This document shows positions 1 to 8,516 of a stretch of 64,000 nt of DNA, in pieces (the first letter of the stretch is position 1; each line of letters begins with the position of its first letter). The translations under genes and the position numbers were made by a program. The stretch is from positions 310,001-374,000 of the forward strand of contig JAJYUT010000003.1 of NCBI GenBank assembly GCA_021792365.1, given 5' to 3'. This DNA is from Pseudomonadota bacterium. Lineage in GTDB: Bacteria > Pseudomonadota > Alphaproteobacteria > Dongiales > Dongiaceae. Under the pieces are notes generated by a model. The model ran no database searches. It had not been told where the DNA came from and saw nothing but the letters and a program-made list of their open reading frames with translations.

Positions 1-1
1 G

Positions 2-1627
2 GGCATCGTGGTGACCGCCAGCGACGTGACGGAACGCGTGCGCGCCGCCGCGGCCTTGCGCGACAGCGAGCGGCGCATCCGCATCGTCACCGACAACGTT
101 CCGGTCCTCATCGCCTATGTCGACCGGGATCAGCACTATCGCTTCACCAACCGCGCCTATCAGGCAACCATGCGCAGCGCGGCCGCCGATACGGAGGGCC
201 GCCACATCCGCGAGATCCTGGGTGAGGCGCGCTATCATCGCCTGCTGCCCTATGTCGAGGCGGTGCTGGCCGGTACGCCGCAACATTTCGAGATCGAGTT
301 CCCGACCAACGATGCGCAGATCGAGGTGGCGAGCGGCACCTACCTGCCGCATTTCGGCGCCGAGGGCCAGGTGGTCGGCTTCTTCCTGCTCTATGTCGAC
401 ATCACCGAGCGGCGCCGGGCCGAGGCCGCCCTGCGCATCGCCAATGAGTCGCTCGAGCGGCGGGTGGCGCAGCGCACCGCGGAGCTGGAAGCGGCGCGCG
501 CCAAGGCGGAGGAAGCCAATATCGACAAGACCCGCTTCATCGCGGCCGCCAGCCACGACCTGCTGCAACCGCTCCACGCCGCACGCCTGTTCGTCGCGGC
601 GATGGCGGAGCGCCACCCGCGCGACGAACTGGTGGAAAAGATCGACCACGGCCTGGGCGCGGTCGAATCGCTGCTCGATGCGCTGCTCGACATCGCCAAG
701 CTCGATGCCGGAGCCGTCAAGCCCGAGGTGCGCGCCGTCCCGGTCGGGCCGCTGCTCGATTCGCTGGTCGCCTCCTTCGCGCCGATCGCGGACAAGCAAG
801 GGGTGGAGCTGCGCTGCGTTCCCACCACCGCCGTCACCAAGAGCGACCCCGCCCTGCTGCGCCGCGTGCTGCAGAACCTCCTGTCCAACGCCATCCGCTA
901 CAGCCACCAGCCGGGCCGGCCCGCGCGCGTGCTGCTGGGCTGCCGGCGCGCCGGCGCGGAGCTGACGATCACGGTGGCCGATAACGGCCCCGGCATCGCG
1001 CCGGAGCAGCAGCAACTGGTGTTCCAGGAATTCACCCGCCTGCGCGCCGCCACGCGCGACGGCCAGCGCGGCCTCGGCCTCGGCCTTGCCATCGTCGACC
1101 GCATCGCGCGCGTCCTCGGCCACCGCATCCGGTTGCGCTCGCGGCTCGGCAAGGGCTCCGCCTTTTCAATCACGGTGCCATTGGCGCCGGTCTCGGAAGT
1201 CCGCGCGCCGGCTGCCGCGCCGGCCGCGGCGCGCTCCCGCCGCTTTGCCCATGCGCCGCTGGTGCTCTGCATCGACAACGAGCCTCAGGTGCGCGAAGGC
1301 ATGGCGGCCCTGCTCGGCTCCTGGGGGTGCGACACCGTGGTGGGGGAAAGCGCCGACGAGGCACTGGGCCCGATCGAGGCGGCGGGCCGCATTCCCGATC
1401 TGCTGCTTATCGACCTCCATCTCGGGAACGGCGAGAACGGCTTTGCGATCATCGCGCGCCTGCGCGAGCGGTGGGGTCCGGACCTGCCCGCCGCGCTGAT
1501 CACCGCGACCCGCGACCCCGCCGTGGTCACGATCGCCCGCAGCCAGCGGGTCGACGTCCTGCTGAAGCCGGTGAAACCGGCGCAATTGCGCGCCCTCATC
1601 GCGCAGCGCGCGGCGAGCGCGGAATAG
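2..1627 (+). CDS. Hybrid sensor histidine kinase/response regulator (5' partial)
   Basis: The frame is open at the window edge, so the N-terminus is missing; the first residues (GIVVTASDVTER) look like the end of an upstream PAS domain. Counting from the GTG at 8, a PAS domain covers about residues 22-135 and a helical linker 136-175. A HisKA H-box (ASHDLLQPLH) has the phospho-acceptor His183. The HATPase domain shows an N-box (NLLSNAIRYSH, 290-300), DNGPG at 325 and GLGLGLAIV at 355. A C-terminal receiver domain (about 417-535) has Asp433, phospho-acceptor Asp469 and Lys520. The DLLQPLHAARLF type of H-box is typical of NahK/ErcS'-like hybrid kinases that feed LuxR-type regulators. The convergent response regulator downstream is a plausible partner. 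The input signal is unknown. Confidence 0.93.
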   Translation, partial: GIVVTASDVTERVRAAAALRDSERRIRIVTDNVPVLIAYVDRDQHYRFTNRAYQATMRSAAADTEGRHIREILGEARYHRLLPYVEAVLAGTPQHFEIEFPTNDAQIEVASGTYLPHFGAEGQVVGFFLLYVDITERRRAEAALRIANESLERRVAQRTAELEAARAKAEEANIDKTRFIAAASHDLLQPLHAARLFVAAMAERHPRDELVEKIDHGLGAVESLLDALLDIAKLDAGAVKPEVRAVPVGPLLDSLVASFAPIADKQGVELRCVPTTAVTKSDPALLRRVLQNLLSNAIRYSHQPGRPARVLLGCRRAGAELTITVADNGPGIAPEQQQLVFQEFTRLRAATRDGQRGLGLGLAIVDRIARVLGHRIRLRSRLGKGSAFSITVPLAPVSEVRAPAAAPAAARSRRFAHAPLVLCIDNEPQVREGMAALLGSWGCDTVVGESADEALGPIEAAGRIPDLLLIDLHLGNGENGFAIIARLRERWGPDLPAALITATRDPAVVTIARSQRVDVLLKPVKPAQLRALIAQRAASAE

Positions 1628-1643
1628 TAGGCCGCTTCTCAAC

Positions 1644-1765
1644 TGTCATCCCGGCCTTGAGCCGGGATCCATTCATCATTGCCAGGGCGGTCGTTGGAGA
1701 GCGTGACGGTGGACGCGCGCTTGTCGCGTCGGCACGATGGACCCCGGCTCAAGGCCGGGGTGACG
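1644..1765. repeat. Inverted pair of palindromic intergenic repeats
   Basis: Arm 1 (1644-1671) and arm 2 (1738-1765) are about 28-bp near-perfect reverse complements separated by 66 bp. Each arm contains its own short palindrome (CCCGGC-CTTGA-GCCGGG in arm 1). This matches the general form of dispersed REP-like elements found between alphaproteobacterial genes. It lies between two convergent stop codons, so it may also form a large hairpin that ends transcription from both sides. No T-run follows either arm. Confidence 0.75.
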
Positions 1766-1795
1766 GCAGAGAAGGCGGCCCAATCGTGCGCCGCA

Positions 1796-2530
1796 CTAAG
1801 CCTCGTCCGCCACCGGGATCGCTAGCGGCGCCGCCGGCTCCAGCGCCAGGCGCTGCGCCAGCACGATGGCCTGGGTGCGCGAATGCACGCCCATCTTGCG
1901 GAGGATCTCGGTGACATGCGCCTTCACCGTCGCCTCGCCGATCTGCATGTCATAGGCGATGATCTTGTTGGGCTTGCCCTCCGCCATCAGCGCGAACACC
2001 CGGTGCTGCTGCGGCGTCATCCTGGCGGCGCGCGTCGCGAGATCGGCATCCGATGGCGAGAGGGCGCCGTCGCCGGCGCCGGGCGGCAGGATGATCTCGC
2101 CCCGCATCGCCGCGCGGACCGAGGTGATGATCTCCTCCATCGGCGAGGATTTGGGAATGAAGCCGGCGGCGCCCATCTCCACCACCTGGCGCATCGCGGC
2201 CGGGTTGCGGGTGGCCGACACGATGACCAGCGGCGCGCTGGGATAGCTGGCGCGCAGCATCGAGACCCCGGTCAGCCCCTGCATGCCCGGCATGTCGAGA
2301 TCGAGGATGACAAGGTCGACGTCCGGCCCGGCCGCGATGGCCGCGCTGGTCTCGTCCAGCGTGCCGGCCAGGGCGACCTCCGCATTGGGGAACGCCCCGC
2401 GCAGCGCGAGCGCCAGCGCGTCCCGTACCATCGGATGATCGTCCGCCACGATGAATGCGAACTCCGCCAGCCTCTTGCCCTCCGCCAGCCTGAATCGGCG
2501 GAGGTTACCACAGATCGCGGCCCGGCTCAT
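1796..2530 (-). CDS. LuxR/NarL-family response regulator
   Basis: This 244-aa two-domain regulator has an N-terminal receiver domain with an acidic pair at Asp30-Asp31 (ADDHP) and phospho-acceptor Asp77 (VILDLDMPG). The C-terminal LuxR helix-turn-helix lies at about residues 170-235 (MTPQQHRVFALMAEGKPNKI, then GEATVKAHVTEILRKMG). Its family binds DNA as phosphorylated dimers. The first 24 residues precede the usual receiver start, but no ATG, GTG or TTG start is available between there and the receiver core, so the ATG at 2530 is kept. It is convergent with the hybrid kinase, and the two may form a phosphorelay; that link is inferred from position only. Confidence 0.93.
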   Translation of the reverse strand: MSRAAICGNLRRFRLAEGKRLAEFAFIVADDHPMVRDALALALRGAFPNAEVALAGTLDETSAAIAAGPDVDLVILDLDMPGMQGLTGVSMLRASYPSAPLVIVSATRNPAAMRQVVEMGAAGFIPKSSPMEEIITSVRAAMRGEIILPPGAGDGALSPSDADLATRAARMTPQQHRVFALMAEGKPNKIIAYDMQIGEATVKAHVTEILRKMGVHSRTQAIVLAQRLALEPAAPLAIPVADEA

Positions 2531-2627
2531 GCCCCCAGGGATCAGGTCTCAACCGAGGCGCCTTGATTCCGGCTCCGGCGGCCGCCAGGATGCGAATTCC
2601 ACGCTCGTGTCAGCGATTCGGGGCCTG

Positions 2628-3413
2628 ATGCCCAGTCAACCCGCCAACCAGAACGCATTGAAGGTCGCCCTGGTCACCGGCGCCGCCCGGCGCATCGGCA
2701 AGGCCATCGCCTTGCAACTGGCGGAGCATGGCTGGAACATCGCGATCCACTACCGCAGTTCCGCCGCCAAGGCCGAGGCGGTGGCAGCCGAGGCCCGTCT
2801 GCGCGGGGTCAAGGCAATGACCATCGAAGCCGACCTCGCCAACGAGCGCGAGGTCGAGACGGTGATCCCGAAGGTCGCGGAACAGCTCGGCGAAATCGGC
2901 CTGCTGGTCAACAATGCCTCGGTGTTCGAGATGGACAAGGCGGAGACCGCGACCCGCGCCAGCTGGGACAGGCATATCGAGACCAACCTGCGGGCGCCTT
3001 TCGTGCTGTCCCAGGCCTTCGCGCGCCAGTTCACCGCCGACCGCGGCGGCAACATCATCAACCTGCTGGATCAGAGGGTGTGGAAGCTGACGCCCTATTT
3101 CGTCAGCTACACGGTCGCCAAGATGGGCCTGTGGACCCTGACCCGCACCCTGGCCCTGTCCTATGCGCCGCGCATCCGGGTCAACGGCATCGGGCCGGGG
3201 CCTACCCTGCCCTCGCCGCGCCAGACGTCGGACCAGTTCGCGCAGCAATCGGCCGCCATGCCCCTCGGCCACGGGGCGAGCCCGCAGGAGATCGCGCGCG
3301 CGGTCCTGTTCATCCTGGATTCCCCGTCCATGACCGGGCAGATGATCGCGCTCGACGGCGGAGAGCATCTGGGCTGGCAGGTGCCCGGCAAGGGCTACCA
3401 GCCGCGGGAATAG
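2628..3413 (+). CDS. SDR oxidoreductase, FolM/pteridine-reductase-like
   Basis: This 261-aa Rossmann-fold short-chain dehydrogenase begins at ATG 2628; an earlier in-frame ATG (2451) would overlap the divergent regulator and adds only low-complexity residues. The cofactor loop is TGAARRIG (17-24), with the arginine seen in NADPH-dependent PTR1/FolM enzymes. The catalytic Tyr161 and Lys165 (YTVAK) are present. An Asp (LLDQ, Asp148) stands where classical SDRs have Ser, a hallmark of pteridine reductases. FolM-type enzymes reduce dihydromonapterin or dihydrofolate to the tetrahydro form. The next gene is folB, which supports a pterin/folate role. A generic SDR substrate cannot be excluded. Confidence 0.85.
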   Translation: MPSQPANQNALKVALVTGAARRIGKAIALQLAEHGWNIAIHYRSSAAKAEAVAAEARLRGVKAMTIEADLANEREVETVIPKVAEQLGEIGLLVNNASVFEMDKAETATRASWDRHIETNLRAPFVLSQAFARQFTADRGGNIINLLDQRVWKLTPYFVSYTVAKMGLWTLTRTLALSYAPRIRVNGIGPGPTLPSPRQTSDQFAQQSAAMPLGHGASPQEIARAVLFILDSPSMTGQMIALDGGEHLGWQVPGKGYQPRE

Positions 3414-3632
3414 CAGGCAGATCTCCACGACAGGCCGGGGGAATCAGTGGCCGGTTCGCGGCGTTTTCCTTCGCCTGTGGAATAGATTCGCCCTCCGCCT
3501 GTTCCTATATTAGGGTCGTTCCGCGCGACCCCCAGACCGGCGGAATTGCGCGATCGTCGATGAGGGCCCCAGGGTGCGGCTCTCTCAACCAGCCCCAGAG
3601 TGCGGCGAGCGTCCGAAAGGATCGAAGCCATC

Positions 3633-4043
3633 ATGTCGTCTCCCGCGGAGAGAGTGACCGTATTGCCGGCCGCCTTGCACGGCCGCACCATGAAAGTGTT
3701 CGTGCGCGACCTGATCCTGCCGTGCCGGATCGGCGTTTACAGCCACGAGAAGCACGGCGCGCAGCGCGTGCGCATCAACCTGGAGCTGAGCTGCCTCGAG
3801 CATCCCGCGATCAATGACGAGCACCAGAACGTCGTCTGCTACGCCGAGGTTGTCGACAGCATCCGTCGGCTGCTGGCGGAAGGCCATATCAATCTGGTCG
3901 AAACCCTGGCCGAGCGGGTCGCGGCGCTCTGTTTGGAAGATCATCGCGTCCTTGGCGCCAAGGTCCGCGTCGAGAAGCTGGACGTCATCCCGGAGGCGAG
4001 CGCGGTCGGGGTGGAGATCGAGCGGCACCGCGTCAACCGGTAA
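3633..4043 (+). CDS. folB: Dihydroneopterin aldolase
   Basis: This 136-aa protein converts 7,8-dihydroneopterin to 6-hydroxymethyl-dihydropterin in folate synthesis, and may also epimerise it. Family landmarks are visible: the first strand (VFVRDLILPCRIGVYSHEK) with the active-site Glu, the LVETLAERVA motif with the second conserved Glu, and a conserved Lys in VRVEKLDV. The ATG at 3633 is preferred over the earlier ATG at 3600 because it lies about 11 nt after AAAGGA and gives a normal family length. It follows the FolM-like reductase by 219 nt. It is the last gene before the long GANTC-rich gap. Confidence 0.93.
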   Translation: MSSPAERVTVLPAALHGRTMKVFVRDLILPCRIGVYSHEKHGAQRVRINLELSCLEHPAINDEHQNVVCYAEVVDSIRRLLAEGHINLVETLAERVAALCLEDHRVLGAKVRVEKLDVIPEASAVGVEIERHRVNR

Positions 4044-4538
4044 TTTGACGTTACGAAGAAACTCAGCATGTCTGTCGAAGCCGTGCGATTCGCCCGGGAA
4101 TCCGCCGCTTTTTCCGTCAGCATCGCCGTAGAATGGCGGAATCGTGCGGCTTCCGGAGCGAGTTGTGCACAGAGGCCTAGGCGAGTCTAGGCGTCCAGAA
4201 AGAGTCAAGCACTAATTCCGCCCTGTGACCAAGCTATGACCAAACGATTCACCAGAAATAAGCGAAATCAAATAGATAGAGCGTTGTGCCTAATTTTTGG
4301 GCAACCAGTGCGAGCCGCGGGATTCTAAGACTGACACATTTTCGCAGCGGGTTTTTCGACAGACTTATCCACAGGATTCGTGGATATCTGAGTGGTTGGT
4401 CAAAGCACGACTCCTGGTTGGTAAATGGAATCGCGGAATCCTGCGATTCATCCTTCGATAATTTATCCCGCAGCGACACATCTGCGGATCAGCCAGCCAC
4501 ATTTGACCGCGGTCCTTGCGCAGCGTAATCGACGGCTC
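4044..4538. promoter_or_regulatory. AT-rich intergenic region with 12 GANTC sites and DnaA boxes
   Basis: This 495-nt gap is visibly poorer in G+C than its surroundings, most clearly from 4200 to 4480. GANTC, the CcrM methylation target, occurs at 4087, 4098, 4139, 4183, 4202, 4246, 4321, 4375, 4409, 4428, 4436 and 4445. A random 65%-GC sequence of this length would hold about one. A perfect DnaA box (TTATCCACA) lies at 4365-4373. Weaker matches are TTGTGCACA at 4163 and, on the other strand, ATATCCACG at 4379-4387. Short open frames here have no family features. The region probably holds the uvrC promoter; it may also be a methylation-controlled switch or a replication-linked site. Confidence 0.75.
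4365..4373 (+). promoter_or_regulatory. Perfect DnaA box
   Basis: TTATCCACA matches the consensus DnaA-binding 9-mer exactly. It sits in the AT-rich part of the GANTC cluster. A GATTC site (4375-4379) begins one base after the box, so methylation state could affect binding nearby. Whether DnaA binds here as an initiator or as a transcription factor cannot be told from sequence. Confidence 0.7.
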
Positions 4539-6605
4539 ATGAGTTCCAAGGCCAACAAACCCGATCCCGTCGAGGCAATCGACGACCAGCCGGACCCGGT
4601 GGAGGTGCCGACAGGCGGCCTCGGCCACGGGCTGGAGGTGATCCGCGAGCAGGTGAAGACCGTGCCGGCGGGTCCCGGCGTCTATCGCATGATCAACGCG
4701 CGCGGCGACGTGCTCTATGTCGGCAAGGCGCGCGACCTGCGGAAGCGCGTGTCGTCCTACACGCAGATCTACCGGCTTGATGCGCGGCTCCAGCGCATGG
4801 TGGCGGAGACCGCCGCCATGGAGTTCGTCGCGACCCATACCGAGGTCGAGGCGCTGCTGCTGGAAGCCAACCTCATCAAGCGCTACCTGCCGCGCTACAA
4901 CGTGCTGCTGCGCGACGACAAGAGCTTCCCCTACATCGCCATCACCGGCGACCATGCGGTTCCGCAGATCATGAAGCACCGCGGCGCCCGCAACCGGCCC
5001 GGCGAGTATTTCGGTCCCTTTGCCTCCGCCGGCGCGGTGAACCGCACCATCGTCGCCCTGCAGCGCGCCTTCCTGCTGCGCAATTGCAGCGACAGCATGT
5101 TCGCGATGCGCACGCGCCCCTGCCTGCAGTACCAGATCAAGCGCTGCTCCGCGCCCTGCGTGCAGCGCATCTCGGCCGAAGACTACGGCGAGCTGGTGCG
5201 CGAGGCGCGCGACTTCCTGACCGGCAAGAGCCGCGAGATCCAGGACCGCCTGGTGCTGGAGATGCGCGAAGCGAGCGACGCGCTGGACTTCGAGCGCGCC
5301 GCGCGGCTGCGCGACCGCATCCACGCACTGACGCAGATCCAGTCGCGCCAGGACATCAACTTGGCGGGTGTCGAGGAGGCCGACGTGATCGCGGCCTGGC
5401 AGGAAGCAGGACAGACCTGCATCCAGGTCTTCTTCTTCCGCAACCACGGCAACTACGGCAACCGCGCCTATTTCCCGTCGCACGACAAGAGCGCGGAATT
5501 GCCCGAGGTGCTGGCCGCCTTCATGGGGCAGTTCTACGAAAACAAGCAGCCGCCGCGCCTTGTCCTGGTGAGCCAGGAGCCGGCCGAATGCGCGCTGCTG
5601 GCCGAGGCGCTCGGCGTGCGAGCCGGCGCCAGGGTCGAGATCCTGGCTCCCCAGCGCGGCGACAAGCGCAAGGCGGTGGACCACGCCCTGCTGAATGCAA
5701 AGGAGGCGCTGATCCGGCGCATTGCCGAATCCGGCACGCAGCAGAAGCTGCTGCGCGCCGTGGCCGAACTGTTCGGCCTCGACCATCCGCCCAAGCGCAT
5801 AGAGGTCTATGACAACAGCCACATCTCCGGCACCAATCCCTATGGCGCGATGATCGTCGCCGGGCCGGAGGGCTTCATGAAGAACCAGTATCGCAAATTC
5901 GCGATCCGGCCGGCGACGCGGAGCGCGGCCCCCCTGCAGGACGCGGCGCAAGAGGGGGAACAGCCGGCGGAGCTGGGACCGGCCGGCGAAGTGCGCGCGG
6001 AGGAAGCCGAGAGCGAGGCCGAACGCGCGGCGGTCGCGATGGACGACGCCTCGATCAAGACCGAGATCCAGCCCGGCGACGATTACGCGATGATGCGCCA
6101 GGTCCTGACGCGGCGCTTCTCGCGCGCCATGCGCGAAGATCCGGAGCGGCAGGGCGGCACCTGGCCGGACCTGGTCCTGATCGATGGCGGCCTCGGCCAG
6201 TTGTCCGCCGCGATGGACGTCTTCCGCGAGCTCGGAATCGACGTGCCGGTCGCCGCCATCGCCAAGGGGCCGGACCGCAACGCGGGGCGTGAGCGCTTTT
6301 TCCTGCCGGGGCGCGAGCCGTTCCTGCTCGATCCCAAGAGCCCTGTGCTCTATTTCCTGCAGCGCCTGCGCGACGAAGCGCATCGCTTCGTGATAGGCGC
6401 CCATCGGGCCAAGCGGTCGTCGCAGATCGGCAAGTCGGAGCTGGACCAGATTGCGGGCATCGGCGCCAAGCGGAAGAAGGCGCTGCTCCTGCATTTCGGC
6501 TCGGCACGCGCGGTTGCACGCGCGGGTCTTTCGGATCTCTGCGCCGTCGAAGGCATCAACGAAACCGTCGCCAGGAAGATCTACGATCATTTCCACGGCG
6601 GCTGA
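4539..6605 (+). CDS. uvrC: UvrABC excinuclease subunit C
   Basis: UvrC makes both incisions around DNA lesions after UvrA/UvrB loading. The 688-aa product has an N-terminal GIY-YIG nuclease ([24 protein letters not shown]), a Cys-rich region ([23 protein letters not shown]), a UVR helix that meets UvrB ([17 protein letters not shown]), an RNase H-like endonuclease half ([31 protein letters not shown]) and two C-terminal HhH motifs ([17 protein letters not shown]). An acidic, low-complexity insert lies between RKFAIR and DDYAMM. ATG 4539 is chosen over an upstream ATG (4425) that would add residues unlike the family. pgsA and mobB follow on the same strand. Confidence 0.96.
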   Translation: MSSKANKPDPVEAIDDQPDPVEVPTGGLGHGLEVIREQVKTVPAGPGVYRMINARGDVLYVGKARDLRKRVSSYTQIYRLDARLQRMVAETAAMEFVATHTEVEALLLEANLIKRYLPRYNVLLRDDKSFPYIAITGDHAVPQIMKHRGARNRPGEYFGPFASAGAVNRTIVALQRAFLLRNCSDSMFAMRTRPCLQYQIKRCSAPCVQRISAEDYGELVREARDFLTGKSREIQDRLVLEMREASDALDFERAARLRDRIHALTQIQSRQDINLAGVEEADVIAAWQEAGQTCIQVFFFRNHGNYGNRAYFPSHDKSAELPEVLAAFMGQFYENKQPPRLVLVSQEPAECALLAEALGVRAGARVEILAPQRGDKRKAVDHALLNAKEALIRRIAESGTQQKLLRAVAELFGLDHPPKRIEVYDNSHISGTNPYGAMIVAGPEGFMKNQYRKFAIRPATRSAAPLQDAAQEGEQPAELGPAGEVRAEEAESEAERAAVAMDDASIKTEIQPGDDYAMMRQVLTRRFSRAMREDPERQGGTWPDLVLIDGGLGQLSAAMDVFRELGIDVPVAAIAKGPDRNAGRERFFLPGREPFLLDPKSPVLYFLQRLRDEAHRFVIGAHRAKRSSQIGKSELDQIAGIGAKRKKALLLHFGSARAVARAGLSDLCAVEGINETVARKIYDHFHGG

Positions 6606-6726
6606 GGGAACCGATCGGATGCCGGCATTTTAGCTAAAGAGTGGTCAAGACCACGCGAGATGCCTCCTATGACACGTTCGGAGCATTTGCTATTCTCCCC
6701 GCCGATCGGAGCCTGAAGCGCCTTCC

Positions 6727-7335
6727 ATGCTCAATTTCGCCAACATCCTGACAATGTCGCGCATCGCGGCCATTCCCGCGATCGTGGGATTTATGATGAT
6801 ACCTGGCCTGGTGTGGCATTGGATTGCGCTGGTGCTGTTCATCATCGCGTGCGCGACCGACTGGTTCGACGGCTACGTCGCGCGGCGGCTGGACCAGGTC
6901 TCTCCGCTCGGCCGATTTCTCGATCCCATCGCCGACAAACTGGTGGTTGCGGCGGTCCTGCTGATCCTGGTCTCGATCCGGCACATCGACGGCTGGGCAA
7001 TCCTGGCCGCGCTCATCATCCTCTGCCGGGAGATCCTGGTGTCCGGGCTGCGCGAATTTCTGGCGGAACTGCGCGTCGGCATGCCCGTGAGCGTCCTCGC
7101 CAAATGGAAGACGGCGGTGCAGATGATCGCGCTCGGGTTCCTGATCGTGGCCAAGCCGGCGAGCGAAGTGCCGATCAACGCCATGCTGATCGGCGAGATT
7201 CTGCTGTGGATCGCGGCGGTCCTGACGCTGATCACCGGCTACGACTACATGACCATCGGCCTCAAGCACATGGCTGGCGAGAAGCCGGCCAAGCCTCCCG
7301 CTGCCGGCTCGCGCGACGCGCGCGAGAGTTCATGA
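6727..7335 (+). CDS. pgsA: CDP-diacylglycerol-glycerol-3-phosphate 3-phosphatidyltransferase
   Basis: This 202-aa inner-membrane enzyme makes phosphatidylglycerophosphate, the committed step to phosphatidylglycerol and cardiolipin. The CDP-alcohol phosphatidyltransferase signature D-G-x2-A-R-x8-G-x3-D-x3-D is intact (from DGYVARRL to FLDPIADK). About five hydrophobic segments are visible. Following uvrC is a common order in Proteobacteria. Its stop overlaps the mobB start by 4 nt (ATGA), so the two are translationally coupled. Confidence 0.95.
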   Translation: MLNFANILTMSRIAAIPAIVGFMMIPGLVWHWIALVLFIIACATDWFDGYVARRLDQVSPLGRFLDPIADKLVVAAVLLILVSIRHIDGWAILAALIILCREILVSGLREFLAELRVGMPVSVLAKWKTAVQMIALGFLIVAKPASEVPINAMLIGEILLWIAAVLTLITGYDYMTIGLKHMAGEKPAKPPAAGSRDARESS

Positions 7336-7835
7336 AAATCCTTGGTCTGGGCGGATGGAGCGGCGCTGGCAAGACGACGCTTCTCAGCAAGCTGATCCCG
7401 GAGCTGATCCGGCGCGGCATCAGCGTTTCCACCATGAAGCATGCTCATCACGGCTTCGACGTCGATCAGCCCGGGAAGGACTCCTACGTTCATCGCCAGG
7501 CCGGCGCGACCGAAGTGCTGATCGCCTCGGAGAAGCGCTGGGCCCTGATGCATGAGCTGCGGGGAGAGAACGAAGGCAGCGCCGCCGTTCTCGCCAAGCA
7601 CATGAGCCCCGTCGACCTGCTGCTGGTCGAAGGCTTCAAGCGCGAGCCGCACGACAAGCTGGAGATCTACCGCGCGGAGAACGGCAAGCCGCTACTCTCC
7701 ACCAGCGATCCCTCCTATGTCGCGATCCTCACCGACACGCCGGTCTCAGAAACCGGCCTGCCGGTGATCGACCTCAACGACATTCCCGCGATCGCCGACT
7801 TCATCGTCAGGCATTGCGCGTTGAAAGCGCGGTAG
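7332..7835 (+). CDS. mobB: Molybdopterin-guanine dinucleotide biosynthesis adaptor MobB
   Basis: This 167-aa P-loop GTP-binding protein assists MobA in attaching GMP to molybdopterin. It has Walker A GGWSGAGKTT near the N-terminus, followed by the MobB-typical STMKHAHHGFDVDQPGKDSY region. A DxxLVEGFKREPHDKLEIYR segment matches the family. It overlaps pgsA by 4 nt. No mobA is visible in the window. This suggests that the host makes MGD-type molybdenum cofactor. Confidence 0.93.
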   Translation: MKILGLGGWSGAGKTTLLSKLIPELIRRGISVSTMKHAHHGFDVDQPGKDSYVHRQAGATEVLIASEKRWALMHELRGENEGSAAVLAKHMSPVDLLLVEGFKREPHDKLEIYRAENGKPLLSTSDPSYVAILTDTPVSETGLPVIDLNDIPAIADFIVRHCALKAR

Positions 7836-7862
7836 CGCGGCTCTACCAGGAGCGGACTGCGC

Positions 7863-8516
7863 TCAGAACGGCAGGGGCGGCTCCCCGGACAGGCATTCCC
7901 GCGCCAGTGCCAGCGTCGCCTTGCGCTGCTGCGCCAGGGCGGCGCGGTCGATGCGCGCGACCATCTCAGCCGCCGCCGCGAAGGAGCGCTCCACGCGGCT
8001 TGCGACGTAGCGCAGCACGTCCTCGTTCACCTCGAGGCCACGATCGGCGAATTGCTTCGCCATCACCGCGACCAGCAGGTTGTCGTCCGGCGCGGCGAGC
8101 GCTACCGCTGGAATGCTGGCGAGGCGCGAGGCAAGGTCCGGCAGCGCGACCGGCCAGCGCGCCGGCGGCGTTTCGCTCACGATGAGCAGATGGCCGCCCG
8201 CTTCGCGCAAGCGGTTGTAGAGATGCAGCAACGATGCTTCCGCCCAGCCCGGCGGCTCGTCGAGCACGACGGATGGCGGCACATCATCCGCGGGCGGTCG
8301 CGCCAGGAAGTCCGCCTGACTGCGCGCCTGCCACACATGAGCCAGATGCGTCTTGCCCGATCCCTTCGGCCCATGGATCGCGAGCGCGTGCGCCGGCCAG
8401 TCGGGCCAGCGGTCGATCCAGGCCACGGCGTCGCGGTTGCCGGGCGCGATCACGAAATCGGACATGCCCAGGGCCGGACGGTATTCCAGGTCGAGCGGGA
8501 GCTGCTGCGCCGCCAT
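7863..8516 (-). CDS. hdaA: DnaA-related regulatory ATPase HdaA
   Basis: This 217-aa protein is related to the AAA+ domain of DnaA. Hda-type proteins act with the beta clamp to stimulate DnaA-ATP hydrolysis and stop over-initiation. The N-terminus QQLPLDL resembles the clamp-binding peptide of Hda. A P-loop (HGPKGSGKTHLAHVW) and a Walker B-like segment (SVVLDEP) follow. Its start overlaps the stop of the AI-2E family gene by 1 nt (TGATG). The gene is well placed to act on DnaA bound at the boxes seen elsewhere in the window; that link is inferred. Confidence 0.88.
   Translation of the reverse strand: MAAQQLPLDLEYRPALGMSDFVIAPGNRDAVAWIDRWPDWPAHALAIHGPKGSGKTHLAHVWQARSQADFLARPPADDVPPSVVLDEPPGWAEASLLHLYNRLREAGGHLLIVSETPPARWPVALPDLASRLASIPAVALAAPDDNLLVAVMAKQFADRGLEVNEDVLRYVASRVERSFAAAAEMVARIDRAALAQQRKATLALARECLSGEPPLPF

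Noticed and set aside
4249-4528. Two short open frames (76 and 80 aa) in the GANTC-rich gap
   Set aside because: They overlap each other on opposite strands, have no ribosome-binding sites or family features, and owe their length to local AT-richness.
4044-4538. Confident call of a chromosome origin
   Set aside because: Only one perfect DnaA box is present, uvrC/folB are not standard origin neighbours, and no skew could be computed. It is left as one possible reading.
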